Shown piece after piece: positions 42,701 to 53,410 of a DNA stretch of 64,000 nucleotides. Source of the stretch: Heracleum sosnowskyi (lineage: Eukaryota; Streptophyta; Magnoliopsida; Apiales; Apiaceae). The DNA lies in NCBI GenBank assembly GCA_030848705.1, contig CM061236.1:55261481-55325480 (forward strand). The letters are read 5' to 3'. Each line of letters opens with the position of its first letter. The stretch's first letter is position 1. The position numbers and the translations under genes were made by a program. A model generated the notes under the pieces. It did no database searches, had not been told where the DNA came from, and saw only the letters and a list, made by a program, of their open reading frames with translations.

Positions 42701-44417
42701 TTAAGAATTTTTGTGTCTGTCTTATCCCTTTAATCACTATATCTTTCTTTCCTTGGGTACTCAGTCTAATTTTCTTCCCTTTGCAGTCTATCTGGGCATT
42801 ATTACGGGACAACCAATCCATTCCTAAAATAACATCAAACTCCCCTAACTTGAAAGGAATCAAATCAACAGAAAAAGATTGATTTCCTATTTTTAACTCA
42901 CATTCGGGGTGAATCTGATTAACTAGGACTATCTCATGATTGGCTATTTCTACTTGCAAGGAATCTTTCAGGGGTTGAGCCTTAAGTCTTAACTTATTAG
43001 CAAGGTCCTTTGATATGAAAGATCTAGTCGCTCCAGAATCAAATAAAACATTTGCATCCACTGAGTTTAGGGAAAAAGTACCTGCTATCACATCGGTATC
43101 CCTCACCGCATCCTGCACTGTCATGTTAAAAGTTCTGGCTGTAGGTGGTTTGTTGGAGGCAGCTTTGCTGGCCCCTGATGCTGCCGGCTTGCTCCTTGGA
43201 CAGTTTCTTGATATGTGACCCTGCTGACCACAGTTAAAACAAGTAGGGCTCTTGTTGTCACTAAGGAAATCCTTGGTACAAGAATTGGCATAATGGCCTG
43301 CTCGTCCGCATTTATAACAAGTTGTCGCACCCACTTTACATACACCTGGGTGTCTCCTTCTACAAGTGGCACATATCGGAAATGAAGGTCGAGAGGATTG
43401 GGACTGTGGTGCTCCCGACTGCTTATTACCTTGGTTTATGTTGGTGCTCACGGTTGGTTTGGGTCCTTCATTTCTACCAGGTAGGGAAAACGCCCTGCGA
43501 TTAAACTTGTTTGAAGGGTTGCCTCCAATGGAACCCCCTCCCATACTCACGTGCTTCCTTTTTCTTCCTCCTCTCTCTTTCTGGACTTGGTCGATGCCTG
43601 CTTCTGCGATTGAGGCTTTCTGTACTAGGGTGGCATAATCCGAGATTTCCAAAATAGCCACTCGATTCTGGATCCCTGGCCTCAACCCTTGCTGAAACCT
43701 ACTAGCTTTCTTCTCATCCGTGTCCACGAACTCGGGCACGAACCTTGACAGTTCAGTAAACTTCACTTCATACTCCGCCACTGATAGATTATTTTGCTTT
43801 AGCTCCAAGAACTTGAGCTCCATCTGAGTTTTCATGAACCTCGGAAAATACTTTTCCTGAAATAACTGCTTAAACCTTTCCCAAGCTATCACAGCACCTG
43901 CTTCCATATTTCTCTTGGCCTCCCACCAGTAGTTGGCCTCTCCCTTTAACATGTATGATGCAAAAACAGTCTTTTGTGCCTCCTTAATACTCAAAATTTC
44001 AAATGACTTCTCCATCTCCTTAATCCATGCCCTCGCTTCTACTGGGTCGGCTGATCCTGTAAACTCAGGAGGCTTCAATGATTTAAAGGCCCTAAAAGAG
44101 TTGGCCACATTACTGCTATCCCCTTGAGGTGGTTGGGGTTGTCGAACCAAATTCTGTCTGAGCAAGTCCATGAACTGACCCATAGGGTCTCTATTCTGAT
44201 CTTCCCTCTCTTGCTCAACCTCAGGTTCCTCCCTTTCATCCTCAAACTCCTCGGTGTAGAAGGTTTCATCTCTTTCCCCATACTGGGAGTCTTCTTGTTC
44301 ATTATAATCTTCGTCATATTCTTCATCATACTCAGGGTTTTCACCATGTTGGTTGTTACTCTCCTGGTCGATAGACTCATGGGGATTAGCCCTAGTTCCC
44401 ATTCTTCGCGGAGGCAT
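39720..44417 (-). CDS. Element E gag-pol polyprotein with chromodomain (1565 residues)
   Basis: One uninterrupted frame from ATG 44417 (MPPRRMGTRANPHESIDQES). An acidic N-terminus is followed by the gag core (about 115-290), a Cys/His-rich segment, and zinc knuckles CYKCGRAGHYANSC (about 369) and CFNCGQQGHISRNC (about 395). Next come protease DSGATRSFIS (about 459), RT (RLCIDYRELNKLTIKNKYPL, catalytic FIDDILIYS about 794), RNase H (YSDASHKGLG, ELAA, YTDHKSLKY, DALSRK) and integrase. Integrase has a His/Cys zinc site ending CLTCQRVK (about 1175) and catalytic Asp-Asp-Glu in MDFVVG (about 1219), SDRDPRF (about 1281) and GQSERT (about 1314). The C-terminal segment (VVWRNHNVEESTWELDSEM, about 1540-1558) has the chromodomain pattern, which in chromoviruses targets integration to particular chromatin. 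RT-before-integrase order is Ty3/gypsy. All key residues are present, so the element may be competent. Confidence 0.95.
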   Translation of the reverse strand: MPPRRMGTRANPHESIDQESNNQHGENPEYDEEYDEDYNEQEDSQYGERDETFYTEEFEDEREEPEVEQEREDQNRDPMGQFMDLLRQNLVRQPQPPQGDSSNVANSFRAFKSLKPPEFTGSADPVEARAWIKEMEKSFEILSIKEAQKTVFASYMLKGEANYWWEAKRNMEAGAVIAWERFKQLFQEKYFPRFMKTQMELKFLELKQNNLSVAEYEVKFTELSRFVPEFVDTDEKKASRFQQGLRPGIQNRVAILEISDYATLVQKASIAEAGIDQVQKERGGRKRKHVSMGGGSIGGNPSNKFNRRAFSLPGRNEGPKPTVSTNINQGNKQSGAPQSQSSRPSFPICATCRRRHPGVCKVGATTCYKCGRAGHYANSCTKDFLSDNKSPTCFNCGQQGHISRNCPRSKPAASGASKAASNKPPTARTFNMTVQDAVRDTDVIAGTFSLNSVDANVLFDSGATRSFISKDLANKLRLKAQPLKDSLQVEIANHEIVLVNQIHPECELKIGNQSFSVDLIPFKLGEFDVILGMDWLSRNNAQIDCKGKKIRLSTQGKKDIVIKGIRQTQKFLTMAQTKRLLRKGNEAYLAYAVDTQKEVPNLRDIPVVNEFEDVFPQDLPGLPPDREIEFAIELAPGTAPVSKAPYRLAPVEMKELATQLQELLEKGFIRPSVSPWGAPVLFVKKKDGSMRLCIDYRELNKLTIKNKYPLPRIDDLFDQLRGDVYFSKIDLRTGYHQLKIKPEDIPKTAFRTRYGHYEFLVMSFGLTNAPAAFMDLMNRVFKKYLDKFVIVFIDDILIYSKTEAEHAEHLRIALGILRKERLYAKFSKCEFWKEEVQFLGHVINKEGVLVDPSKIEAVSNWERPTTPTEVRSFIGLAGYYRRFVQDFAKIAAPLTRLTRKTEKFEWTDKCEKSFQELKKRLVTAPVLALPDGKGNFVIYSDASHKGLGCVLMQHDKVIAYASRQLKDYEIRYPTHDLELAAIVFALKIWRHYLYGEKCEIYTDHKSLKYIFTQKELNMRQRRWLELIKDYDCEIRYHPGKANVVADALSRKERLKMITLEEALIRDMERLEIEIRMPGDSREKLMEIQVQSPLLEKIKLCQERMLQDERESLTGEELRTEKDNQGIMRYTYRIWIPNVPELKDEILHEAHNSRYSIHPGGNKMYQDLKEYYWWPNMKRDVAEWVGKCLTCQRVKAEHQRPSGLLQPLEIPEWKWDHIAMDFVVGLPRTKANHDAIWVIIDRLTKSAHFLPINERFTVDKLVDIYMKEIVARHGVPVTIVSDRDPRFNSRFWKSFQECAGTKLNMSTAYHPQTDGQSERTIQTLEDMLRFCALDLKGSWDDHLPLVEFSYNNSFHASIGMPPYEALYGRRCRSPLYWDEVGERKLLGPEMVQRTKDIVDLIRGRLVAAQDRQKKYADLARKGKEYEVGDLVFLKVSPWKGLMRFGKKGKLSPRYIGPFEVLRRIGKLAYELALPPYLQQVHNVFHVSMLRPYKSDAKHIVEYEHVDIQPDLTYVEQPMEIIDRKEQVLRNKVIKLVRVVWRNHNVEESTWELDSEMLERYPHLFSE

Positions 44418-44836
44418 CTTACTGAAATTTTTGAAAAATCACATTAGATTTACGCACCTGCTTTGTAGGATTTCTCCTTACGCAATGATAATATATTTGG
44501 GATTTAGGATCCCCAGTTATATATATATGGCAATTTAATCGAAAATACGCACAGATAAAATCATACACACTGGTGACCATGTCACTAAAATTGGTGCAAC
44601 TGAAACGAAAACCCATATATACATAAGGCTGCCAAAACATAACATCTTAGCCAACATCCAAGTTTTAGAGTACACCTGTCTGATAACAACATCTAGCATA
44701 AAAGTGAAATACAAAGTCTACTCATCTAGCCTACCCACGGGAACTATATACAACAAAACAAACCCCCCAAAAGTCGGCACCATACTACTGACATGCAAGG
44801 CTAGAAGGCTAGACTACCATATCACTGCATCTGGAA
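44418..44836 (-). other. Leader segment of element E between the leader ORF and gag
   Basis: No ORF recognised. An acceptor-like AAAAATTTCAG lies just before the gag ATG (about 44420-44435, minus strand), and a TTATTGTACAG lies just before the leader-ORF ATG (about 45585-45595). Either could serve splicing that bypasses the upstream ORF; this is only a suggestion. Confidence 0.4.
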
Positions 44837-45577
44837 TCAGCCACGAGCGCGAGTCAGAGCCCTCACCCTGAGCATCGCGAGACGGAAGATCTCCTCAGCA
44901 TCATGCCGGGACACTCTGCCACCCTCGTCTGTCTGCAAGGTCCTAATCCTCACTCGTGCCCGGCACTCAATGCGGGTCACCTCCCTCCTAACAGTCCGAG
45001 GGCGAAGGGTCCTCCTGACACGCTGGAGCCTAAGCCTCTCAGTCCTCTCTGCGGCGAGCTGTAGCTGAGACTCTGCCAACCTGGCCTCTGCTGCTGTCAA
45101 GTCTGTCGTCAACCTGCTCACAATCCACCCATGCACAAAAACCGGCACACCATCTAGGGGGGCCTGGGGCGGAGTGACTGGGATCGCTGGCGGGACATCC
45201 TCTGCCTGAGTGGGCTCTGGGGTCTGCTCCTCATGATCCTCAGGAGGACTCAGCAGGAGAGGTGGGGGACTAGGGGAACTAGGGGGACTAAGGGGGAATG
45301 GAGGTAAGACAGAAACTGGACTCCCCGAATCATCCCAACCCTGCTCCTCAGCCTGAGCCTCACCCTCCATCTCCTCCTCTGGATCTACCTCAACAGCAGG
45401 AATCTCCTCGTCGAACTCAGTGGCCGGAGCCCACTCTAGGTCCTCCTCTGGGTCCTCCTCCGGATCCTCCTCCGGATCCTCCTCCTGATGCTCATCTCCT
45501 GATCTCTCGTAGTGTGGATCCGAGGCCCGGAGTATTTCCTCATCGTGCTGCCGTGCTACCGCCTCGGGGTCTGACAT
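44837..45577 (-). CDS. Leader ORF of element E (246 residues, unknown function)
   Basis: ATG 45577, about 160 bases after the primer-binding site and 420 bases before gag, in a different frame from gag. The N-terminal third is very acidic with a short tandem EEDPEEDPEEDPEEDLEW block (about residues 31-48). A Pro/Ser-rich middle follows (about 90-150). The C-terminal 90 residues are Arg-rich and predicted helical (TAAEARLAESQLQLAAERTE, then RLQRVRRTLRPRTVRRE). I recognise no family, signal peptide or membrane segment. An acidic-to-basic layout could suit a nucleic-acid- or chromatin-associated protein, but that is inference. F1 has a decayed counterpart at 56107, so the ORF belongs to the lineage. 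The element's mRNA would translate it before gag unless spliced or re-initiated. Confidence 0.6.
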   Translation of the reverse strand: MSDPEAVARQHDEEILRASDPHYERSGDEHQEEDPEEDPEEDPEEDLEWAPATEFDEEIPAVEVDPEEEMEGEAQAEEQGWDDSGSPVSVLPPFPLSPPSSPSPPPLLLSPPEDHEEQTPEPTQAEDVPPAIPVTPPQAPLDGVPVFVHGWIVSRLTTDLTAAEARLAESQLQLAAERTERLRLQRVRRTLRPRTVRREVTRIECRARVRIRTLQTDEGGRVSRHDAEEIFRLAMLRVRALTRARG

Positions 45578-45720
45578 ATCACCCGCCTGTACAATAATGA
45601 ACTATATTACTATCATGGTACTTAAGGGTTCCCATAAGGGTTTTAGGTGAACCTGGCAATGGTTCTTATTATCTTAGTGGGTTTATGATTATAACGTCTC
45701 ATCATCTCTGGGATGTCTAA

Positions 45721-45738
45721 CTCTTAGCTCTGATACCA
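45721..45738 (-). other. Primer-binding site of element E (initiator Met tRNA)
   Basis: In element sense TGGTATCAGAGCTAAGAG, four bases (GAGA) after the 5' LTR. F1 has the same layout. Confidence 0.9.
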
Positions 45739-45742
45739 TCTC

Positions 45743-48700
45743 TATAACAGCCCCAGATCCGGGGTCAGGAATCTGGTTGTTACGGTCATCATTCCATACA
45801 TCATGCTTGACTTGAATCAATACAAATAAACAACATGCTATGACCCCACCATCTATCTCACACACACACACAAGTTATAGTCCCAGAGATGAACTTGAAA
45901 TAAGTACTGCTAACAGGGTCCTTAAACATATCATAAGTGATTACAAGCCCAAATATAATTTACAAGTTTAAGTTTGTTGCCACTTCTTAAGTTACGTCGT
46001 ACGTATAATTAAAAGCTGAATCTGAACTACCAGTCTATATCACTAGTAGGCTCTACCTCAGCTATGGCGGCTGTAGTATCAGGGGAGAGTCCTCTGGGTT
46101 CCCAAACCCTCTTGCGGCTGGTGGTGCGAAACATCTGGTTTATCTGTTGTGGTGATATATATACAAACAAGCAAGGGTGAGCAACAAGGCCCACCAAAAT
46201 AATGCTGAACTGATAAACAATATATATATAATCAAGTATCAACTTTCATAGGAAACATTTACTTCATATATAATCTGGAAATAAAACAATGTAAATTTAT
46301 TTCCAATTCATTTTCTAAACTCATCTGATCACGTATATCCTGTAGATAAAATCATATACTTTTCGTAAATTCATACTCTTCCTTATAAACTCATATACTG
46401 GAATATACTGGATTACTCTTGAGTAACCTTTCTGAAAACTTTCATGAAACTGAATAGCTGGAATAAACTATCTTTCTTTGAAAACTTTCATGAAACTGAA
46501 TAGCTGGAACAAACTTTCTTTTTCTGAAATCTTGCATGAAACATGCTCTTTCATGGATTCTGAACTGTAAATGGAGATTCTGGGCGCCAAGGATACCCCT
46601 ACGATGATCAGTCGCAAGCTGTATCCCCCTGATCTTTTTCTACGTAGAATGGAAGAATAAACAGTATCTGACTGATCTACCTCCCCGCCAATCGGTTGTA
46701 GGCAGGAAGTACAGACCCGTTTCACCAGTCCGTCGGCCTGTGACTCTCCTATGAGGAAGAACATACCCGTTTCACCAGTCCGTCGGCCTGTTGCTCTCCT
46801 CTTTCCTACGGTCGGGCAATTTCTGATAAACTAAGGGAAGAACAGACCCGTTCACCAGTCCGTCGGCCATATTGTAATTCCCTTAGGGGACCGGCGCTAC
46901 TCAGTCCCTTACATACTCTCCAAGTTCGAGTAAATCCATAACACTGAAACATGAAGTTCCTTTCCCTTTTTTCCCAAGGATACAACTCCACAAAGTAGTC
47001 ATATCTGGTTGGAAAGGAAAATTCACCCATATTTCCCAAGCTGACGCTTGTTAATGGATGCAACTAATTCCACTGATCTTACCCCTCGAATCTTGAGGAA
47101 GTAATCAAAATCATTTTGATGGTAGTAAACCAGACTGATAAATTTATTGATTTAAAAAGGCTTAGGACCGGGCAGTCCACTGGAAACATACATAAAATCT
47201 CGAGAAAGGTCCCATGCATTTGTAGTTTGAGCGAACATTTAAGTCTTTCTGAATATAGACTTAAACGGAAAATAGATTTGGGAACCTTCTCTATTTATAA
47301 TAAAAATTGACTGAAATATACTTTATTAGCTATCTAGGGTTTAAAATAGTTTTCACAAAATACTTCCTTAAGAAGTAGGGCTTTAAATAATTAATGCAAA
47401 CTATATTTAATAAAGAATATTTATTTAGAAATAATTCTCAAGTACTTTCTTATCAAAAAGGGTAGATAACAACTATTCATCATATATTTAAAATATACCC
47501 TTAATAGATTAAACTCCCAATGATCTTTAATTTGTAAACCACTTATCGAGATTAATTGTAATAACACAATAAAATAACCCTAGATAGCAACTGATACCAT
47601 TCTTAGTATGTAAAATAAATATAGAGAGTATATAATATATCTCTAGATAACAACTGATGCCATTCCCGGTCCAAAGTATAATTGCAGAGTATATTCCCCC
47701 TACTGAGGGTTTTGCTTAGCACATCAGCTCCAAAATATTACTATATCCATAGCTTATAAGTTCAACTTGTATCAATACTTTGATTTAGCATCATAGAAAT
47801 CATTTCGAAATCATACACATATAGCATATATCTCAAATTCTTTAGTTATCACCACAACAGTTTTAAAAAGGTATAGGTTTGAAAACTTGCCTGATCTCTG
47901 AGCCCGAGGGTGGTGTCTGGCAGTGGTCCGGTAATCTATCAATAACAAAGATACCTTTTGTCAGTAACTCATACTCGGGAATCAAGCAAACATCATACTT
48001 AAACTTAACCGCCATACCAATACAACTATATGCTCATAACCCTCGCAATCTCTGCTATCATCTTATAGTTAGGCACTTGTTTGCTATCAAGGGACATCAT
48101 TCCAACTTGTCCTTGGTCTGACTTGAGTCTATAGGTGTTCTAGAGTCAACCTCTTATGATCCATTTCAAGATTTTCAACTCGTTCTCAGGGTTTTTCTAA
48201 AGTGGTATTCAAGTGCTTGCTTTAAGGGATTTCTCGCACTTAACCTTACTTCGAACATTTTTATAAAATCGAAAAATGATCATTTTCACACAAGGTTTTC
48301 TCCTACTCTTTCCTTACTGTCTCTACTATTTAAATACCAAAAGTATCTCCTGCAATGATCAAGTCAAGAGAGCTTTATTTCAGTTACAAACTCATCTTCT
48401 CGTTTCTGAACCACTTTTACTAATTTGACCATATCTCCTAAACCGTAAGTCCGATAGTTCCGATTCTTGCGCCAAAACAATCTACGTTAAAAAATCTATA
48501 AGTACAAGTCATATACTCATCAAGGTCAGAGACCTATCTCGACTGTTAAGCTCTGTTTTCAAGGGTTTTAGAAATTTCATCATTACGACGGCTATAAATC
48601 GAATAATCCCAAATTTCAAACCATCTAAATTGCTCATCAATCATTCCAATCAACATATACATCTGATTCAACCAAGAACTGAGGCCAAGCAATGCCTTTA

Positions 48701-49993
48701 CGTTCTTAATACTCAATATTACTTGTAACAAAGCTCAAACATAGCTACTAATGTCAACTAAGGCTATAAACATGCATCAACATCATTAATCATCCATAAA
48801 CTTCACACTACTTCAAGGGTTTCAAGATTTATACCTTCTTTGGAGTTTATATAAGCCTAATAATCCTTGTATGATCCTTGTATGGTCCTAAGATAGCTTG
48901 AATCTACAAAAGAAATCAAGAATCAAGAGTTAGTTCTTGAAAAGTACTATTCATCTTCATCTTCTTTCATTTATTTGATCATGAAATGCTTAAAGAAAGG
49001 CCACAAGATTCATGGCTTACCTTGTACTCCTCCCTAGCTTTGATTTAAGCTCTAGTTTGTAATTAATGGTGGAAGAAATCTCCACTTCTCCTTCCTTGAA
49101 GCTTTGGCCGAGAGCTTCTTGATCTTTCAAGAGGTTTCTTTTGATTTTTCTTTTCTTTTCTTACTTTGTTTAATTACTTGATATTTATCCAATGTGCTGA
49201 GTCATCACCCTTGGTCTCTTCTTGTCTTGACACTTGGCAAGCATGCATTGGCTTGGGATAAAGTAGCTTTTCTGGTTCGTTTAATTTTGTAGAATGCTCG
49301 CAAGGTTTCTCGAGGGTTCTATCGAGGTATTTTACCGAAATCGTTCTCGATACTTCTAATTCATTTATCAAATCCATATCCATGGAATTAATAATTTAAA
49401 TCCTTAAATATCCTCAAATAATAATTATTTAGTCCGTTTTTGGTGAAACTTCGGAGAAAACGAAAAATGCTATTTTTCCGATTCTGACAGCTTTTGCATT
49501 CCTTTATTTCCATCGTAGATCACTAATGCGACTGTGAAAGTTTATTATATCGTCCCGCATATAGTGTGGTCTGAAAAACTTTTAAATGAAGAGTTACTAT
49601 TCATCAGTGGTTTTTCTATAATCCTTTGGATCAAAATCCGTTCCAATATTCCTGATCTATTTTCTCTTTGCTCTTTGCACTTAGAAAACGTTCTAGTGCT
49701 TTCTCGGGCATATGCTATCTTGTTTACGGAGTTATCGGATGTATTCCAGATATTGATTTGGATGACATAAAAATACTTTCCTTCCCTGGAGTATTGTATT
49801 CTTATCTTCCAGATTGATTGTTCTTATTTATATGTTCCGTCCATTCTTATTATTCTCAAAATGTTTGAAAACTGAAATCCATATTCATTTCATACTTAAT
49901 TCTCCAAAAACCATTACCACCATCCACATATATATATATATACATCATCATACAATAAAAGTTTTAATTCTACCCAAAATCTGGGGTCTTACA
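45743..49993 (-). repeat. 5' LTR of element E (4251 bp)
   Basis: Copy of 35462-39686. Its inner end reads CTGTTATA in element sense instead of CTGTTACA. It has 30 bp (about 48081-48110) absent from the 3' LTR, flanked by CTTGT direct repeats, and an AT repeat four bases shorter; together these explain the 26-bp length difference. As the upstream LTR it should drive the element. Confidence 0.93.
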
Positions 49994-50750
49994 CAGAACT
50001 TGATGAAATCTATGGGTTGCTTAAAACTCATGAACTTGAGATAGAACAAAGAAAAAAAGATCTGGTAAGAAGACAAAATATGTTGCTCTTAAAGTTGAAG
50101 AAAAGCTTCTTAAGAAAGAGACATCAAAGAAGAAAGCTAATGGAAAAGCTTTGGTCATAAACTCTGAAACTGAGTCATCAAACACCGATGATGACTCAAA
50201 CACTATTGAATCATCTGAATCTGAGGATGATGAAGAACATATGATGCAAATGGCTGCTTTGATGGTGAAGACCTTCAAGAAGATGGGTTTCAAGAACTTC
50301 AAGAAAGGAAAGAGATTCTCTAGGAGAGATTCAAACTCTGAACGGAAGAGTTTCAGAAAGTCTGAAGGAAGGGATACCAAATCTGGGAAGAAAGACAAGT
50401 CTGAGATCCAGTGCTACAAGTGTAAAGAGATGGGTCACTATGCTCCAGAATGCAAGAAAGGAAAATCTGAAAAAGCACTCATCACTAAAGGGAGAGACTG
50501 GGCAGACACTTCAGATTCAGATGAAGGAGTCAACTATGTTCTCATGGCAACTGTTGAAGATGAATCTGAAAACAAGGTACCCCTAACAACTTATGCTTAT
50601 GATATTGATAATATATCTGAATTGAGAATTTATCTTAAAAGCATACATGTTAGTTATAGAGATCAGACTTTAGAAAATGAAAGAATTAAATCTGAGAATC
50701 TAAAGCTTAAAGAGAGAAATAAATTTCTTGAAGGAGAACTTGTTAACATG
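49994..50750 (+). pseudogene. Element D gag, continuation, broken
   Basis: D's gag resumes at 49999, after the CAGAA duplication. One base is missing in the A-run at 50052-50058, which shifts the frame; the original frame reopens at about 50060 and is readable to 50750. It includes the zinc knuckle CYKCKEMGHYAPEC (50411-50452), as in C, and a coiled-coil segment. It ends abruptly after ...GELVNM, where C continues, because of insert G. The residues after 50750 (CSHKITQAYAVNK) come from G. Confidence 0.88.
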
Positions 50751-51002
50751 TGTTCGCACAAAATCACGCAAGCGTACGCGGTCAACAAGTAATATATGAA
50801 AGTAGAGTTCGTTCCCACAGAGACTGCTTTGGTTACTATAGTTATGCACTTATGCAACAATGTATGGCTATTGTTCAATGCTAAGACAAGTATCAAAGTT
50901 GTGTTTTGATTAACTAAATTAACTAATCGACTTAACAAGAATATAATTAACTAAAGAGATTGCTGATTATTTACTTATGAGAATAAAACATGGGATCCTA
51001 AC
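50751..51002. mobile_element. Insert G: unidentified element in D's gag, cut by F1
   Basis: Homology to C's gag stops after 50750 and 252 bases of unrelated AT-rich sequence follow, beginning TGTTCGCACAAAATCACGCA and ending CTAAC at F1's LTR. The TG start and abrupt junction suggest the end of another LTR-type insertion, but its other end, family and strand cannot be seen. No ORF. Confidence 0.5.
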
Positions 51003-53410
51003 TGTAATAACCCGGATTTTTGGTAAAATTTAAAACTTTTCTTATTATGATTAAGTGCAGCAGTGAATAGTGATATTGGTGGATGAATAGTGATTTTGAG
51101 GGTTAAGAAAATTTTGCATGCCACCTATGTACGAGACGTAGTGTGGATATTCCGAAGTCATATTAGTGATCTACGGAGTAAATAAGTGAATGCAAAGACG
51201 ATCAGAATTCAGAAATTCCAAATTTTATTTTGATATAGTATTTGACCGGGCAGTGAATCATATATTATTATATTCAAGAAATTAGATATTAAAATTGAGG
51301 ATTTGAGGATTTAATATTTTGGAATTTTATTATTTTATTAAAGTCGATTTAAGGGTTCGATTGTTGGAATGAAGTGAATAGTTACCATTCACTGCGAGAA
51401 TCGCGTAGAGTTGTATTCGCTCTTTTAGGGAATATTTCGAATCGTTTCAAGAGGAACAAGAGAACATTTACAGGATTAAATATAGACATGGAAGTAACAT
51501 GTAACAAGATTAATTCGAGGGATGCAACATTTGGATCATCCATGTGAAAGGAAAGCGAACCAGTAAAGCTACTTTAGCTGAACCAGTGCATGCTTGACAA
51601 GTGTCGCAAGAAGAAGGCATCAAGGACCATGACTCACCAATTTTGACCACTTAATTATACAAATATCAGCATACTTATCTATTTATCCAAAACAAAAGGA
51701 AAAGAAAAGAAGAAAAGAAAAGAGAAGAACTCTTCCCCCCATTTTCGGCTCAGCTTGCACAAGGGGGAGAGAAAAATTCATAACTCCATTTCTATCCATC
51801 CTTAAATCACCAAATGTTAACCATAGCTTCTCCACTCCATGGGTAACATTCGTTCAAAATTTCATGGACAACAAAGGAGTGTAGCCTAGCCAAATCGCTT
51901 CCCCAAGTTGGAGAACCCAAACTGTCCAGTTTCTGTCCAGCGGAAAGATGGGACTCAACACCCTAGCTAGGAAGCTTCAAATATGGCGATCTATAACTCA
52001 AAAGAAATCTTATGAAGAGTACAAGGTCTGGTAAAAATATTAGCACCGAACTCTTATTTTTCGATATGATATGGATTTTACAAGATGAGGATGAATAGTA
52101 ATTTTTCATGATTCTTGATTTTGTTTCTTAAGGTTTAAGCTTTGTAAGGAGTATCTAAGGCTTGTTGAGTGATTGTAAACACTTGATAGTGTTGTTAGAG
52201 CATCCAAGGAGGTAAAACCCTAACCCACCCTTTGAGTTCATATGAGTTTTGATGATTGTTTTGATGTTATAAGCTTAAGAGATCATGTTTAAGTATTTTA
52301 GTTGTTATTTAACTTTGTGAAATATGAGAAATGGTGGGTGTTGGATTGTAGCCACACCCCTGACCTTAGAAAAGTAAAAAGGTTGTTTGTTGAGGTTGTG
52401 GATGTATGGTATGCCCGGTGTGGCTTGGTTATGTTGTGACAAAATTGGGTTATTCGATTTTAAGCCGTCGTAATGCCCGATTTTCGGTAACTCTACAAAC
52501 TGCCTATAATCCGAAAACCTAACTGCCTCTTTTGGTTCAGTGATGCACATGAGTGTGTAGAGCTTTGTTTCTAGTTTACGTGAGCGCAAGAATCATGTCA
52601 TTACGATTTACGGTTTATGAGATATGACCATTTTAGTGAAAGTAGTTCAAGGAATGAAATTGCAGAAATGTACCAACTTTGTGGCTATGTTTGAGACCCT
52701 TAAGAGTTGTTTTAAAATATGAAATTTTGTATTGAAGTGTCAAGGTCAGTTACTAAGGTTTGTACGGAGGTTTCGAGTCCAAAAGATTATTTTCCGATTT
52801 TATAAAAATGTGTTAGCCGAGGTTGCGCAAGTGAAAACCACTAAGAACATGACTTAGAAACCAATGTTGTAAATGGTTAAGTATACCTTGTATTCGAGGA
52901 TCGATTTCGGACTAAACCTACGGCTTAAGTAATTGTTGATTAACAGGACTTAGTATGAGCCTATAACGAGCTAGTAATGCCTTGGTTGTGTTTCGCTTAC
53001 GTGTTTAAGCATTGAGTACAAGTGGATTATCCGGGGGATTAATCGTGCATTTTCTTTGACTTTGTCTAGATTGTCCGGCATCGTCGCGAACCCCTATCAC
53101 TTCTCGAGCATCAGGCAAGTTTTCAAAACCTATACTTACTGTTGTTGTGATAATAAACTGTTTTCACATATGATATGTAAATGCGATATATAAATTGCAT
53201 TCTTGTTTTTGAACTGCTATATATAGCAATACTTGAGAATATGACTTGATGTGGGGCTTATAAGCTAGATATGGGATATCAGTTATAAGCCAGTTTGTAT
53301 ATATAAATGCCCTAGGATAAGGGCGGGTGATTTTCTCTAAGATCAGAAGTAATTATATTTCTGTATAGGTTAAGGATTATTTTCCGATAAAGATATCGGG
53401 TAACTGTTAT

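Larger units (their letters stand above)
35462..49993 (-). mobile_element. Element E: apparently intact Tekay/Del-type Ty3/gypsy chromovirus with leader ORF
   Basis: 14,532 bp on the minus strand, flanked by CAGAA. Order: 5' LTR (49993-45743), initiator-Met primer site, 246-residue leader ORF (45577-44837), 1565-residue polyprotein with C-terminal chromodomain-like segment (44417-39720), purine tract, 3' LTR (39686-35462). The 4.2-kb LTRs differ by about 30 substitutions by eye (about 0.7%), one 30-bp indel and an AT-repeat length difference. LTR length and domain order fit the Tekay/Del chromovirus group. No coding lesion found. Confidence 0.93.

Noticed and set aside
52305..52589. Minus-strand ORF of 94 codons in F1's LTR
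   Set aside because: Antisense in a non-coding LTR; not kept open in F2 at the same place.
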